Below the pieces are notes generated by a model. It was not told the DNA's origin. It searched no databases and was given only the letters and a program-made list of their open reading frames with translations. DNA of 64,000 nt from Diplonema papillatum (taxonomy: Eukaryota; Euglenozoa; Diplonemea; Diplonemida; Diplonemidae): NCBI GenBank assembly GCA_030068145.1, contig JAPJBO010000716.1:55066-119065 (forward strand), in the 5' to 3' direction. A program made the translations under genes and the position numbers. Shown here in pieces: positions 1 to 9,596 of the stretch; position 1 is the stretch's first letter; the number at the start of each line of letters is the position of its first letter.

Positions 1-1115
1 ATCCGGGCCAAGCCCGCCTGCGCCTGCTGCGGGTCCGATTTTTTGAAGGGCGGGAACACGCGCGGCGCCGGCCCTTCGTCGGCCCGGCTGCCGCCGCCGC
101 CCTCGTCGGGGTTGCTGCTGTCGCTCCCGATTCCGAGCGGGACCCGCGGCGCCGGCGGCCTGCTGGTCGCGCCGCCGGAGCCGCTCTGCGGGCTGCCGCC
201 GTCGTCTTCGCTGTCGCTCCCGATTCCCTTCGGTATGCGCGACACCGGGGGCCGCGTCCGTCCCTTCACGCCCGAAGAGCCGTTCTGCACGCAGCCCCCC
301 TCTCCTTCGCTGTCGCTCCCGATTCCTTTCGGTATGCGCGACACCGGGGGCCGCGTCCGTCCCTTTGCGCCCGAAGAGACGATCTGCGCGCAGCCCGCCT
401 CCCCTTCGCTGTCGCTCCCGATTCCCTTCGGTATGCGCGACACCAGGGGCCGTGTCCGTCCCTTCACGCCCGAAGAGCCGTTCTGCACGCAGCCCCCCTC
501 TCCTTCGCTGTCGCTCCCGATTCCCTTCGGTATGCGCGACGCCGGGGGCCGCGTCCGTCCCTTCACGCCCGAAGAGCCGTTCCGCACGGTGCCGCCCTCT
601 CCTTCGCTGTCGCTCGCGATTCCTTTCGGTATGCGCGACACCGGGGGCCGCGCCCGTCCCTTCACGCCCGAAGAGCTGTTCTGCACGGTGCCGCCGTCGT
701 CGTCATCGCTGTCGCTCGCGATTCCTTTCGGCACGCGAGACGCCGGAGGCAGCTTCCGGGGGGCGCTCGGCGAGACGAGCTCCAGCCCGGCCCCGCCGCC
801 TTCGTCGTCGCTGTCGCTCGCGATCCCCCGGGCGGCGCGCGGAGCCGGCGGCTTCGCGCGCACCGCCTTCGGGCAGTCGCGCCCGACGCCGGCGCCAAAC
901 GGGTCCGCCCTCGGAGGGGTCTCCACCGTTTCCGGGCCGTCCTCGTCGCTGGAGTTGACGAGGAAGCTGGTCGGAAGCGGCCCGGCGGGCGGCGGGTGCG
1001 CCTTCGGCGGCTTCGGCAGCCCCCCAGGGGCACCACCGGGGCCGGGGAACGAGACCCCCCGCTGCAGGACGTGCGAGTGCGGTTCGAAGCCTGAGGGATG
1101 TACGATGGCGACCAC
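1..1115 (-). CDS. Downstream exon of a long acidic, proline-rich disordered protein (partial)
   Basis: The minus-strand frame is open from an acceptor (ttcctccacag before 1115) to the left edge, so the gene continues outside the window. It reads VVAIVHPSGFEP, then proline-rich sequence, then six imperfect 33-residue units (99 bases each). Each unit carries a core such as GIGSDSEGEGG or GIASDSDDDDGG followed by a basic stretch (VKGRTRPPVSR). Runs of Ser-Asp-Ser-Asp/Glu are typical casein kinase 2 targets in disordered nuclear or RNA-associated proteins; that role is inference. The plus-strand frame over the same bases is also open but gives only low-complexity Pro/Ser/Leu sequence, so I take the minus strand. 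The acceptor is in phase 0, matching the donor of the upstream exon at 1938-3776. No catalytic domain is recognised. Confidence 0.6.
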   Translation of the reverse strand, partial: MVAIVHPSGFEPHSHVLQRGVSFPGPGGAPGGLPKPPKAHPPPAGPLPTSFLVNSSDEDGPETVETPPRADPFGAGVGRDCPKAVRAKPPAPRAARGIASDSDDEGGGAGLELVSPSAPRKLPPASRVPKGIASDSDDDDGGTVQNSSSGVKGRARPPVSRIPKGIASDSEGEGGTVRNGSSGVKGRTRPPASRIPKGIGSDSEGEGGCVQNGSSGVKGRTRPLVSRIPKGIGSDSEGEAGCAQIVSSGAKGRTRPPVSRIPKGIGSDSEGEGGCVQNGSSGVKGRTRPPVSRIPKGIGSDSEDDGGSPQSGSGGATSRPPAPRVPLGIGSDSSNPDEGGGGSRADEGPAPRVFPPFKKSDPQQAQAGLAR

Positions 1116-1937
1116 CTGTGGAGGAACGTTGTGATGGCATGTGGTCGTCGGCTGCTGGTCTTACTTTTTTGCAGCACACGTGCAATCAACTTCCATAACT
1201 AGTACTCGCGTGTACGGCAGGGATCTATTTAGGTTTCGGAGATCCGGCATGAAACTGTGAAAAACATTGAGAACCAAGACACACGGCTTTCTCGCACTGC
1301 CTGGATGCAGCCCTGCTTGCGTGTGCACTCAGCCATCAGGCCATTGGCTGCTAAGCACCCCCCGACCGGTCGATTTGCCACTTTTGTGGCCCTCTATTCG
1401 CCGGGAGGTGCTGTCAGCACTTGTTCCGCGTCGCATCAAGTACATGATGCTGGCGGTTGGGGGGTCGGCGACCGCGACTCAATTGAGGTGCGGTCGCCAA
1501 TCTTATACGACAAAATACTTGAGGGGCTGCCTTGTGCTTACTTCGAAGGAGGCTAGAGGGGGAGAAACAATACAACTACAAAATGGGTCTTTTTTGTTGA
1601 ACGCTTACGCCCGCCACTTGATCTTTTGCAGCTGGCAGCCTCAAGTATTTCCTACAAAGCAGGTGCTTATACAAGAACATTTCCGGAGTTGGGGCTTGCA
1701 CTGATAAACGAAGCAACGGACGATCAGCATCAACTGACCAAAGGTGATGGAAATGATAAGGCAAAAGTTTCTTGTTCTTCGCGTGTACAGGGTATAAACC
1801 TCTCTGGGGGGGGTTTTCCTGTATTAGCACTTTTTTCGTTGGCTTCGTTTTCTCTTTCATGTGCAACCGTTGTTCCGGAAATGTTCCCGTCAGTACAGAT
1901 GTACTATTAAAAAAAAAAAAAAAAAAAAACGACGCAC
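1116..1937 (-). other. Intron (822 bp) containing a retroposed repeat
   Basis: The intron lies between the donor GTGCGT at 1937 and the acceptor CCACAG at 1116. About half of it (1511-1929) is a copy of the dispersed repeat family that also lies at 25698, 44645 and 55539, in plus orientation with a terminal A-run (1909-1929). That A-run begins about 7 bases inside the 5' splice site. The remainder (1116-1510) shows no other recognisable feature. Confidence 0.5.
1511..1929 (+). repeat. Dispersed repeat family B with poly-A tail
   Basis: The segment begins GAGGGGCTGCCTTGTGCTTA, then has GTTGAACGCTTACGCCCGCC, then CTACAAAGCAGGTGCTTATA and a tail of about 20 A. The same blocks recur in the same order at 25698-25960, 44645-44850 and 55539-55682, and in part at 12770-12890. 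The block CCGTTGTTCCGGAAATG near 1868 recurs near 26541 and 33943. The A-tail suggests insertion through RNA. No intact reading frame is shared between copies. Confidence 0.6.
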
Positions 1938-3776
1938 CTGCGGCCGCGGCCTCCTCTGGGGCAGCGGAAACCCCGCCTTCGTGATGACCGGCACCTCTTC
2001 TTCGCGCTCCCGCCCGCTCCCCCCCCTGGGCGGCGGCGTCGGCGCCCGCTGCTGCCTGCCCTCCCCGCCGCGGTGCCCGACGGCAGGCCCCGTTGTGGCC
2101 GACCGCGCCCGCGCCCCGTCTCCGACCGCCGGCGCGCGGCCGCCGCCCTTGCCGCCGGATGCGGCGCCGCGCGCGTGCAGCACGCCGACGGCCGCTCTTT
2201 TCCCGGAAAAAGCTCCCCCGCCGCCCCGGCCGGCACCGTGGGCCCAGTCGCCGCCGCCGCCGTACTGCACGACCGTCTTCCCGACGTCCCTCGCAGCGAG
2301 GGCCGTTCCACCAGCGGCGCCCGGCCGCTGTCGAAACGGCGACGCCGCCGGCCGCGACGGAGGATCGGACTTGCCGCCCGTATCGCCCGGCCTCGCACCC
2401 CTGTGGGCCGCCGCGGCATCTCCCCCTCCTTTCACGGAACCCTTCCCCGGGTGGTGGTGGTGGTGGGTGTCATGCTTTTCGTCCGTTTCCTCCCTGTCGT
2501 CCCGCGCGGCGGCGGCGTGCCGCGGCCGCTGGTGGCCCTGCTCGCCGGTGCCGGCGCCCCTGCCTTTATGCGGCGCGTGTTCGCCGCCGGCGCGCCGGAA
2601 CGAACCCTCGCGGGGGTCCTCCTGGTGCACCTTGCCGCGGCGCGTTGGCTTCCCGCCCGCGCCGCCGCCGCCCTTCCTGTGCGGCGACGAGTCAGCAGAT
2701 CTACGCTGCTTTTGGTCGGACGACAGAAGCGGGTTGTCCGATCTCTCAAAGCCCTGCTGCCGGGGGGCGCCCCCGCCCTGGTGGGCGTGGTGGTTGGGGT
2801 GCCTTTCGTCCTTGTGCTGCGGGCCTTTCCCCGTGTGGTTGGCGTGCCGTTTGTCGTCAAGCCGGCCCTTCGGGTGCTCCTGGAGGGCCCCGGAGCCGTC
2901 GTGCGGGTGGTGAGGCTTGCGATCGGGCGAGAGGAACCGCGCGTACCCCTTCCCGGCTTTGCCCCCGCGCGCCGCGGAGCCGACGGTCACGCTGCAGTGG
3001 GCGCCGCCTCTCCCGCCGGCGGACGCCGGGGCGGGCTTGCCCGCCGCGTGGTAGCCCCCGCCCCGCTGCCCGGCGCCGCCGACGGTGGTGCCCCGAAACC
3101 GGGAGGCTGGCGGGTCCTTCGGGTGGGGGTGGTGGTGGTGGGTGTGCGGGGGGGGCGTGGCTGTCCGGTGCTTCCGCGGGTCGCGCGGTTCGGGGGTTCG
3201 GGGGCGAGAACCCGGTCCACTTGCGTTGGCATGTTGCGTGGTCGTTGTTGTACTATCATTCGTCGCTCGCTTTCCTTGGTCAGGAGTGGCGGCGCCTGCA
3301 TGTACAGGTCGGTCAACTGGCTGTTGAGTCATGGTGAGAGCGACGTGGTCGGTGGCATGCTGCGTGGTGGCTGTTGTACTATCATCTGTGGCTCGCCTAC
3401 CTTGGTCAGACGCGGCGGCGCCTGTAAGTACAGGTTGGTCAACTGCCTGTTGATCGTGTACGAGGCTGACTCTCTCGGGTGTGTCACGATGGTCGGTGGC
3501 ATGTTGCGTGGCGGTTGTTGTACTATCACTCGTCGATCGCCTACCTTGGTCAGGCGCGGCGGCGCCTGAATCTACAGGTTGGTCAACTGGCTGTTGTGTC
3601 ATGGTGAGACGCGACGTATCGTGCACGGAGACTGACTCTGGGTCTGCAGTCGGCTGCTCAGCATTTGCACTGCCGTGCTCATCAGGGACGGATTCGCTCC
3701 GGTCGCTCAGCGTCACGGACACAGCAACCACACCACCAGCGGAGGCCCTGGACGGTGACCTGGAACCCCTGCTCAT
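1938..3776 (-). CDS. Upstream exon of the same disordered, His/Pro/Gly-rich protein
   Basis: An open frame of 613 codons starts at ATG 3776 (MSRGSRSPSRAS) and ends at a strong donor, CAG|GTGCGT, at 1937. Residues about 60-190 contain three imperfect copies of a 42-48 residue unit built on QQPVDQPV..GAAAPDQG and STTTATQHATDH. Then come histidine runs (HTHHHHPHPKD near 215 and HDTHHHHHPGKG near 440), many Gly/Arg/Lys stretches and an RS-like start. The whole exon looks disordered. The extra residues VRRFFF after the donor come from a poly-T run in the intron and are not protein. The join to 1-1115 keeps the phase (both phase 0), giving at least 984 residues. A nuclear RNA-related scaffold is only a guess. 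Confidence 0.55.
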
Positions 3777-5824
3777 TGCGGCCGCCCTTTTCTTACGAAT
3801 GGCCAGCCCCCCTCAGTGTGCCCGGCCCACGCTCTCCGCGCCCTTTCCGTCCGCAGGGTCAACGAGTGCGACAAAACTTGAGGGCAGCCACGCAAAGCCC
3901 AAGGGAAGAATTTCGGATCAAGAAAGTTTTCCGCGAATGAAATTTGATGAGGGGCGGTTGCTGGTTTCTGCCCCTCCTGCTGCTGCTGTGCAGGTGCAGA
4001 GACCCAGCCCCGTGCCTACCTGACAAAGCCAAAAACTGGGCCTCTGCCGGCGCCCTGGTGGGGAGATAGATTGTCTCTTCTCACCGGTTACACCACAGCA
4101 CCAGTGAGGCTGTCGCCCAGATCAGGCAAGGGCGCGAGGCAAGCGCCCGCTTCAATCAATCGACCTTCAGCCACACACACTCAAGCCGGGCTTGAGAGGA
4201 GACGGGGTGGCACTGGCAAACAACAACAGACTCTTGCCTGTGGTTAGAGCTTTGCCAGCAGGCGGTTGTAGGGGGAATGTCTGCCCCGGAGCCTTTAGCT
4301 TGCCTTTGTGTGTTGCCGTTCTTTCACAGCTTTTTTTGAGGTTTGAAAGGACCCGGTGATATCGGGTCACCAGCTGTTGAGGCTTGGAGTCGAGCGGTGG
4401 GGGTGGTATGTTTGCGTTGTTTCGCCGCGCACCTTTTTACGGCCCGCCGTGCGGAGGTGAACGGCGGGCCCCTCCCCCCCCCGCGGGAAGCAAAAATGAG
4501 AAAGAACTCGTTGTTCCTTTTTCTCGTGGCGTGTGCGAAAGAGAGAGGGTGCGTGGGTGTGTTTGTGGGTGGGGTGTGGACTTTCTATTTCTTGCTTTGT
4601 CGGCTTACTTTTTTACGTATTCTTTGGAGCCGAAGTGACACGAAAACAGTAAGAACGAACGTCGGAGACAAAGAAACTGAAGACTGAGCCCAAGAAAGAA
4701 AAAGAAAAGCACAAGAACGTGCACGTGTACGCGCGCAGCGAGCCCAGACACGGAACCGAAACCCGCAAACCTTCAATGATACTCACGACGCTGCAAACCT
4801 TTCCTTTGTGTTTTTTTTTTTTTTTTACTTGCAAAGCACCGCGGTGCGCTTTACTGCCAAAAGAAAAGGGGAAATTTGTTTTGTAGTGTATGTCGCAGGG
4901 GCACAGACGTCCTGCTCGGTACGGACGGTGCGAAGAGGAAGGCGGATTGGTGGGTTATTTTCTTTCTTTATGGGGGGGGGGAAGCCTCGAGGGGGGCTTT
5001 ACATGCGCGGAGCTAACCTGCGCACGACCCCCGCAGCGGCACAGCAAGCGGTGCCGTTAGCCCAGCGAAGAGAGCTGCTCGAAGGTGTCCTGTTGCGGGC
5101 GGGGGTGAGGCGTGCACGGGGCGAGGATGAGCGAGTGCGGCGGCCGTTGGTGCGGTGGGGTGTGGGGAGTGGCGGGACCGCTCCTGTGTGCCAGCCTCTC
5201 ACTCCGAATGCCTTCTTTCGATGGACAGATCACGCCCGGCCCGAGACTCCAGAAGCGGCAAGGAAAAAGATCGACGTCGATAGTGTGGGTGTGTTGTTGT
5301 GTTATCGAAAAACAATGCTTCCTTCTTCGGCTGTTCTTCGTCCCCCACGCGACGCGGCTCCTTACCCCACGAAACGTGGGGGAGAAGCCCGGTCTGCCTT
5401 AAAGCTGCTCCGGTTCCCCCGTGTCCGCGTGAGCAACAAAAACCCCGGGAGGTCCGGTCTCCTACTCCCAATCAGCTGGCAAGCACCGAGAATCGGAAGA
5501 AGCTATTTTCCGTGAAGTGCTTCTTTTGTGCGCTTGACGGCGAAGTCCGCTGTCAATTCCTTATTTTTTTTTTCCCTCCGGGAGAGGAGGGGAGGTTGGA
5601 TGGTTCTTCCGCGTGGTCCAAGAGAAAAAAGAACAAGATCTTGAAGGGGGTGTGAGTTTTTTTTTATGAAATGGACCTAAGTGCCGCGAGGAATTGCGTT
5701 TTTTTCTTTTCAAAAGCAAACGCTTGACATTCGTGTGATTTCTGAACTTTTTCGCGTTGCCCTGCCGTGGGTCAAGTGGTTCATATCGCACCATATGTGC
5801 CGTTTTGTAGAATCGATTGCCTCA
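3777..5824. other. Intergenic stretch, no gene recognised
   Basis: Short frames occur on both strands, but none shows a domain, a convincing start or codon use like the neighbouring genes. The part from 4400 to 4830 is rich in GA/CT and T-runs. The bases just upstream of 3776 should hold the promoter of the disordered-protein gene, but I see no named motif there. Confidence 0.4.
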
Positions 5825-6241
5825 CTAGCGCACTGCTCCGCTGGACCTCCGGAGTTGGTGCAGCGTCTTGCCGTTGATGCTGCTCTGTGGCGCGTTTAGT
5901 CGCTCTCGGAGTCTGCGGTTCCTCTGACGATGCTCGAGGGTCCCCCGTGCAAACCTGCCGATCTCTTCCATCTGCACTAGGCCGGCGGCATCTTGGGCGC
6001 ATACATATTGATCCACATCAAAGACGCTTCGTCCGTTCAGCACTCTTCCTGCTGCCTCGTCCGCTTTTTCATGTTTACGAAACCTCACAAAATTCTGACT
6101 ATTATGGTCGAGCCCGAGTGTTACATTGATGGGCTGTGTGGAACTCCTCACTGCGGCAACAACAATGTCAAGATCCCTGCTTGGAGTCACAAGTGGTATC
6201 AAGCGCCAAGTTAGGCAAAAAGCAGGCCAGATCAGCCACAA
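5825..6241 (-). CDS. Hypothetical protein, probable terminal exon
   Basis: This is a 138-codon frame ending in TAG. Its second half reads like a real protein: VTLGLDHNSQNFVRFRKHEK, then ADEAAGRVLNGRSVFDVDQY and VQMEEIGRFARGTLEHRQRN, followed by basic, probably helical sequence (RRLRERLNA). The first 25 codons are weaker. A good acceptor (ttgttgttgccgcag) about 80 bases in suggests that this may be a last exon rather than a whole gene, so the ATG at 6241 is not secure. No family is recognised. The next gene upstream on the same strand starts at 8025. Confidence 0.4.
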   Translation of the reverse strand: MWLIWPAFCLTWRLIPLVTPSRDLDIVVAAVRSSTQPINVTLGLDHNSQNFVRFRKHEKADEAAGRVLNGRSVFDVDQYVCAQDAAGLVQMEEIGRFARGTLEHRQRNRRLRERLNAPQSSINGKTLHQLRRSSGAVR

Positions 6242-6514
6242 GTCTTGTCAAGGCTCGAGTAGGTCAAAGCGGACCAGCTATAGGTCTAGCCAAGCCCCCA
6301 AGTGGGTCTTACTCGGACAGAGACTGTCCGGCACTGGCAAATGAGTCTCGCCGCAGAACTAAAGGAAAGAGGGCGTCCTTTATGTCCACGTCTAAGAGGA
6401 AAACAAAATGTGCACGTGTAAGATGCGGCGAAGGACGACGGCACCTTGGAAAAGGCACTGTTCGCCCAGCGGGCCGTGGGTTGTTAGCGGGTTTGATTGA
6501 ATGAAGTGATACGA

Positions 6515-6585
6515 AGCTGGTAGTAGTTGTGCGTAGTTTGAACTTGATATGCAGCAACAATCTGTGACGATAGACTGCACAAGCC
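6515..6585 (+). repeat. Short dispersed repeat (GAACTTGATATGCAGCA type), copy 1
   Basis: The block GTAGTTTGAACTTGATATGC followed by AGCAACAATCTGTGACGATA and GACTGCAC recurs at 6716-6782 and 10845-10905 with a few changes. It has no coding content. Its ends and origin are unknown. Confidence 0.55.
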
Positions 6586-6715
6586 GCTACCGACTACCTC
6601 TTTTCATGTCCGATGTGCAGTCTGAAAAACATTTCCTTTTCTCCTCGCAGGTTTGTCCTCTTGGCCGGGCCTCGATTCGTCATCGATTCACCTTGCCTTC
6701 GCCTGCTGATCTTCA

Positions 6716-6782
6716 TAGTAGTAGTCCGAACTTGATATGCAGCAGTAATCTCCGACGATAGACTGCACGTGTAGTAGCTGTC
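6716..6782 (+). repeat. Short dispersed repeat (GAACTTGATATGCAGCA type), copy 2
   Basis: Shares GAACTTGATATGCAGCA and CGATAGACTGCAC with the copy about 200 bases upstream and with 10845-10905. It is followed by GTGTAGTAGCTGTCGG. Confidence 0.55.
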
Positions 6783-6834
6783 GGACTGTCGTGGCAGCCG
6801 GAGACGGCGGGAGCAAACAAAGAACTTTTGTGTG

Positions 6835-6935
6835 CGCACCGGTTGATGGTTTTCCCACCTTTTTTACCCCTGTCTCGTTTTCCGGTTGGGAGGTCTGCAA
6901 CAACCACCATGCCGCTCACGTCTTTTTAGCTTTCA
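6835..6935 (+). repeat. Dispersed repeat family C2 (CAACCACCAAAACACGC type), diverged copy
   Basis: Blocks here (GCACCGGTTGATGGTTTTCC, CAACAACCACCATGCCGC, ACGTCTTTTTAGC) match, with changes, those at 50570-50715, and in part 8190-8330 and 50100-50200. This is the most diverged of four copies. Seen directly; the type of element is unknown. Confidence 0.4.
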
Positions 6936-7818
6936 GCTCACCGGAAGTCTAGTCAACACACCCTGCAGGATTTGTGTCAACCGGTCGGGTTTTCGCCGGC
7001 GGTTTCCCTCCTGTGTGCAGGCAGTGACCAGCATATGAATTCCCTGCAGGGCGTTCGCGTGAAGCTCGGCAGGATGACCAAAGGTATGCAGCGGCGTTGG
7101 CGTAGGGGCACCAACGAGCATGAACTCCTTGGACAAACAGGCATACATTCCCTGTTGGGCGAGGCTTTTGCTTGCAGTATAGCAGAACGACCAACGTGGC
7201 GGGATCAGCAAGAACTCCCTGCCGGGACGAGCTTTTTCGGCCGCCTGCCGTCCAGCAAGCCTTTTCAAGACATTCCGTTTTTGGACTGCGTTTCGTGTTT
7301 TTTCGAGTTGAAAGTTCGCTTGAAACTCCGGGCTCAGAAAATCTCGACGACGAGCTCCTTGACTCGATGACCGAGGAGTTGGGCCCCTCAGGCCAGCTCG
7401 AGGAAGCTTGCAAAACATCGTGTGGGTGCCGCATACGAAGGAAAGCTTGATGTGCATGAAAAAGCCTGCTCCGGAAACGAAAAACAGGGGTCGTTTGACG
7501 GTAGTGTAGTGGACTACCGTGGCTGTATCGGGTAACGGGGAATCAGGGTGAGGGGAAGGTAGCCTCGGCACGTACTTTGTAGTTAGACAAAGAGACCTTG
7601 TCGACGCAGGCACGACAACGTACTCGAATAGGCCTGAAGGTCTTTTCAGGGGGGTCCTGTTCACCCCCGCTAATGTACCCTGTTCTATCCCGGGGCCACC
7701 CTATAGGACCTAATGGCAGTAGTATGGGCTTCAGTGCAAAGAATTAGACCATTAGGGTAGTGCGCAGGGTCGGGGATGGTTCAATCGAACCCGGAAACGA
7801 GTAGCTCTGTGTACACAC

Positions 7819-8025
7819 CTTGAAGTTCGACGGAATGTTGCGCATGGGCGGCGGCGCCTTCTTCTTGTACAGAGGCTTCCCTCGCGACGGCGTGTTTCGA
7901 CAACGCTGACCCTGGATGGAGTCGAAGCCGGCGTCGGGTTCGAGGGTCTTCACCGGCATCGTTGCGAGGTAGGCCTGCTGCGAGGCTTTGGGCGATTCAC
8001 CCATGCGCGAGCAGCAGAGCCCCAT
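7819..8025 (-). CDS. First exon of a small protein with myristoylation/palmitoylation-type N-terminus
   Basis: ATG at 8025 opens 69 codons beginning MGLCCSRMGESPKASQQAYL and ending MRNIPSNFK at a clean donor, AAG|GTGTGT (7818), in phase 0. Glycine at position 2 followed by two cysteines is the classic layout for N-myristoylation plus palmitoylation, which would anchor the protein on the cytosolic face of a membrane. The rest is short and basic (GKPLYKKKAPPP) with no catalytic motif. The next exon was not found; it could lie within 6930-7700, where frames are ambiguous. A second MGC-type start lies divergently 500 bases away at 8526. Confidence 0.45.
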
Positions 8026-8189
8026 TCTTACCTCTCCCCTGGACCCAAGCCCCCCTCCGCCCGCCTACGAACCTCCCGTTCGACCCCTGTTTCTCTGAAT
8101 GAAGGTTGGACTACTTTTGTGCACCGTTTCCCGGGCTGGCTGCATAGTGCTTCTTTCGACGGAGGCTAGAACCAGACGACAGTTGTATT

Positions 8190-8330
8190 TACCCTGTGTA
8201 TATTCAGGTAAGGAATTCTAATCAACCACCAAAACACGCAGCTTACTTAAACCTGTCCCCGCGTGAAGTTTCCAGGGTGCACAATACATTGAAGGGCAAC
8301 CCGCAAGATTGTTAGTACTAAAAAGGTATC
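8190..8330 (+). repeat. Dispersed repeat family C2, second copy
   Basis: Shares TTCAGGTAAGGAATTCTAAT, CCACCAAAACACGC, CCCGCAAGATTGTTAG and TACTAAAAAGG with 50600-50715 and, more weakly, with 50100-50200 and 6835-6935. In this copy the sequence GATTGTTAGTACTAAAA is unbroken. At 50700 the same site is split by a MITE-like element, so this copy shows the empty site. Confidence 0.6.
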
Positions 8331-8525
8331 GATAAGGTCTCGTGAGACGGTATCGAAACCCCCGCCGGTCGACCTGCCCCGGCTGCACGACTTCATCGCT
8401 GAGTCAAGCGGCACAGGTTCGCTGTGCAGTGCGACGGCATTCGTACTTTACCAGCTTTCCCATGCATTTCGCGATATTTCGGGATTGGTATGAAAGGGTG
8501 CGACATGCTGTTGAAAGTGCTGTGC

Positions 8526-8798
8526 ATGGGGTGCAGCGCAGGCGCGTCGAACGTGCTGGTCCAGGACTTGGGCGAGACGCTGTCAGACGCTTCGCTACTG
8601 AGCACAACTCAACCTTCTCGGACCCCCACCTCCCAGGTTCCTCCTTCCAGAATCCGTCCGCTGTGCGATGCTGAAGACAGCGTTCAGCATCGCTCATTCG
8701 CAAACGTATCGACCGAAAGGAAAGAAGGGACGGGAGAGACGCAGGGAGCAACACTCCTCCAAAAGAAACAACAGGCGGCGCGGTGGACCCGTTTTTGA
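8526..8798 (+). CDS. Small hypothetical protein with MGCS acylation-type N-terminus
   Basis: The frame from ATG 8526 codes 90 residues starting MGCSAGASNVLVQDLGETLS and ending in TGA. Gly2-Cys3-Ser4 is a typical signal for N-myristoylation with a neighbouring palmitoylated cysteine. The remainder is polar, Ser/Thr/Gln-rich and ends basic (KKQQAARWTRF). The frame stays open for 34 codons upstream, so a longer start is possible, but the MGCS start is the most informative. It diverges from the MGLCC gene at 7819-8025 and faces the PIG-H gene. No family is recognised, and a possible donor (CAG|GTTCCT) inside it leaves the gene model uncertain. Confidence 0.35.
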   Translation: MGCSAGASNVLVQDLGETLSDASLLSTTQPSRTPTSQVPPSRIRPLCDAEDSVQHRSFANVSTERKEGTGETQGATLLQKKQQAARWTRF

Positions 8799-9139
8799 CA
8801 CGACACAAGCGCCGCCTCGCTATGTCCTGGGCGTGCCCAACAAAAGCCGCAGGATGACAGCTTTGTGACGCGCGAACCCGACTCCGTGTACGCATAACGG
8901 AGGGCTGACCCGCGTTGCTGGTTTCTGCGTCGTCCGCAGCAGACAGAGGGACTACAGCAGCTTCGAACATTGCAGCAGCATGCAATGCAGCACAGTGCGT
9001 GCAAACCTCGGCGCCACCTTGTGGTGTAGAGCCTCAGCTGGGACAGCTTTTCACACGCCGCCGATGTGGTGTTGACTGCAAGAAGGAAAGGGCGTCCCTG
9101 ATGGCAAACACAAGGCGCCAATGGCCAAGCATGAGGCCG

Positions 9140-9392
9140 TCAGGTGGGAATCGCGTTGCTGTCGTCTCGCTGCGTTGTCCGCAAGAGGGAAAGGGAGTCT
9201 CTGTAAACGTGTTCGACGAAAGCCGCGGGCGGCGACAACTCCGAGAACGGCAGCAGCAGGTCGGTCGAATCGTCCGCGGCCAGGGCGAGGTACGTTTGCA
9301 CGCAGAAGCATCCGAACCCCTCGTTGATGAACACAGAAGCGACGCTGTCAAGGGGCACAAACCGAGTCTTCTGCGAAAGCAACGAAGCGGTG
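9140..9392 (-). CDS. PIGH: PIG-H homologue (GPI-GlcNAc transferase subunit), exon 2
   Basis: Exon 2 opens after the acceptor CCTGCACGCAG and reads STASLLSQKTRFVPLDSVAS, then VFINEGFGCFCVQTYLALA and FVEHVYRDSLSLL, ending in TGA. This matches the conserved PIG-H/Gpi15 core: a hydrophilic F(I/V)PL..(I/V)..V(V/F)INE motif, an aromatic-rich YL.L strand and a final E.(V/I)YR helix. PIG-H is a small subunit of the ER enzyme that moves GlcNAc from UDP-GlcNAc to phosphatidylinositol, the first step of GPI-anchor synthesis. The phase-2 acceptor fits the donor at 9596. The two exons give 190 residues, close to the 188 of human PIG-H. The assignment rests on motif order and length, not on a search. Confidence 0.75.
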
Positions 9393-9596
9393 CTGCGTGC
9401 AGGGGGAGGGGGGGGGGACAATAGTGGCATTGGCAAACAAGACTACAAATGCGCATGGCAGGGATGTTCTTGTCAAGACGCCATACAACGCGAGACGGGG
9501 GGGGGCGCATTAAGTGCGCTGGCCATCTTTCAGGGGCGGTTCTGGTACCGTCGCCGCTAACTACTACTCTCCGAGCAGTGGCTGAAAACCGAATAC

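Noticed and set aside
43-1134. 363-residue plus-strand frame with repeated SLSLPIPFGMRD units
   Set aside because: It is the antisense of the minus-strand exon. The minus frame has acidic Ser-Asp units, a good acceptor and a phase match to the upstream exon, while the plus frame begins at a non-ATG codon and is low complexity.
1890-1937. Last residues (VRRFFFFFFFLIVHLY) of the long minus frame
   Set aside because: They come from a poly-T run and repeat sequence beyond a clear GTGCGT donor.
6933-7664. 243-residue minus frame
   Set aside because: It contains a family A repeat piece, two frames compete over the same bases, and no domain or splice sites decide. A real exon may hide here but I cannot define it.
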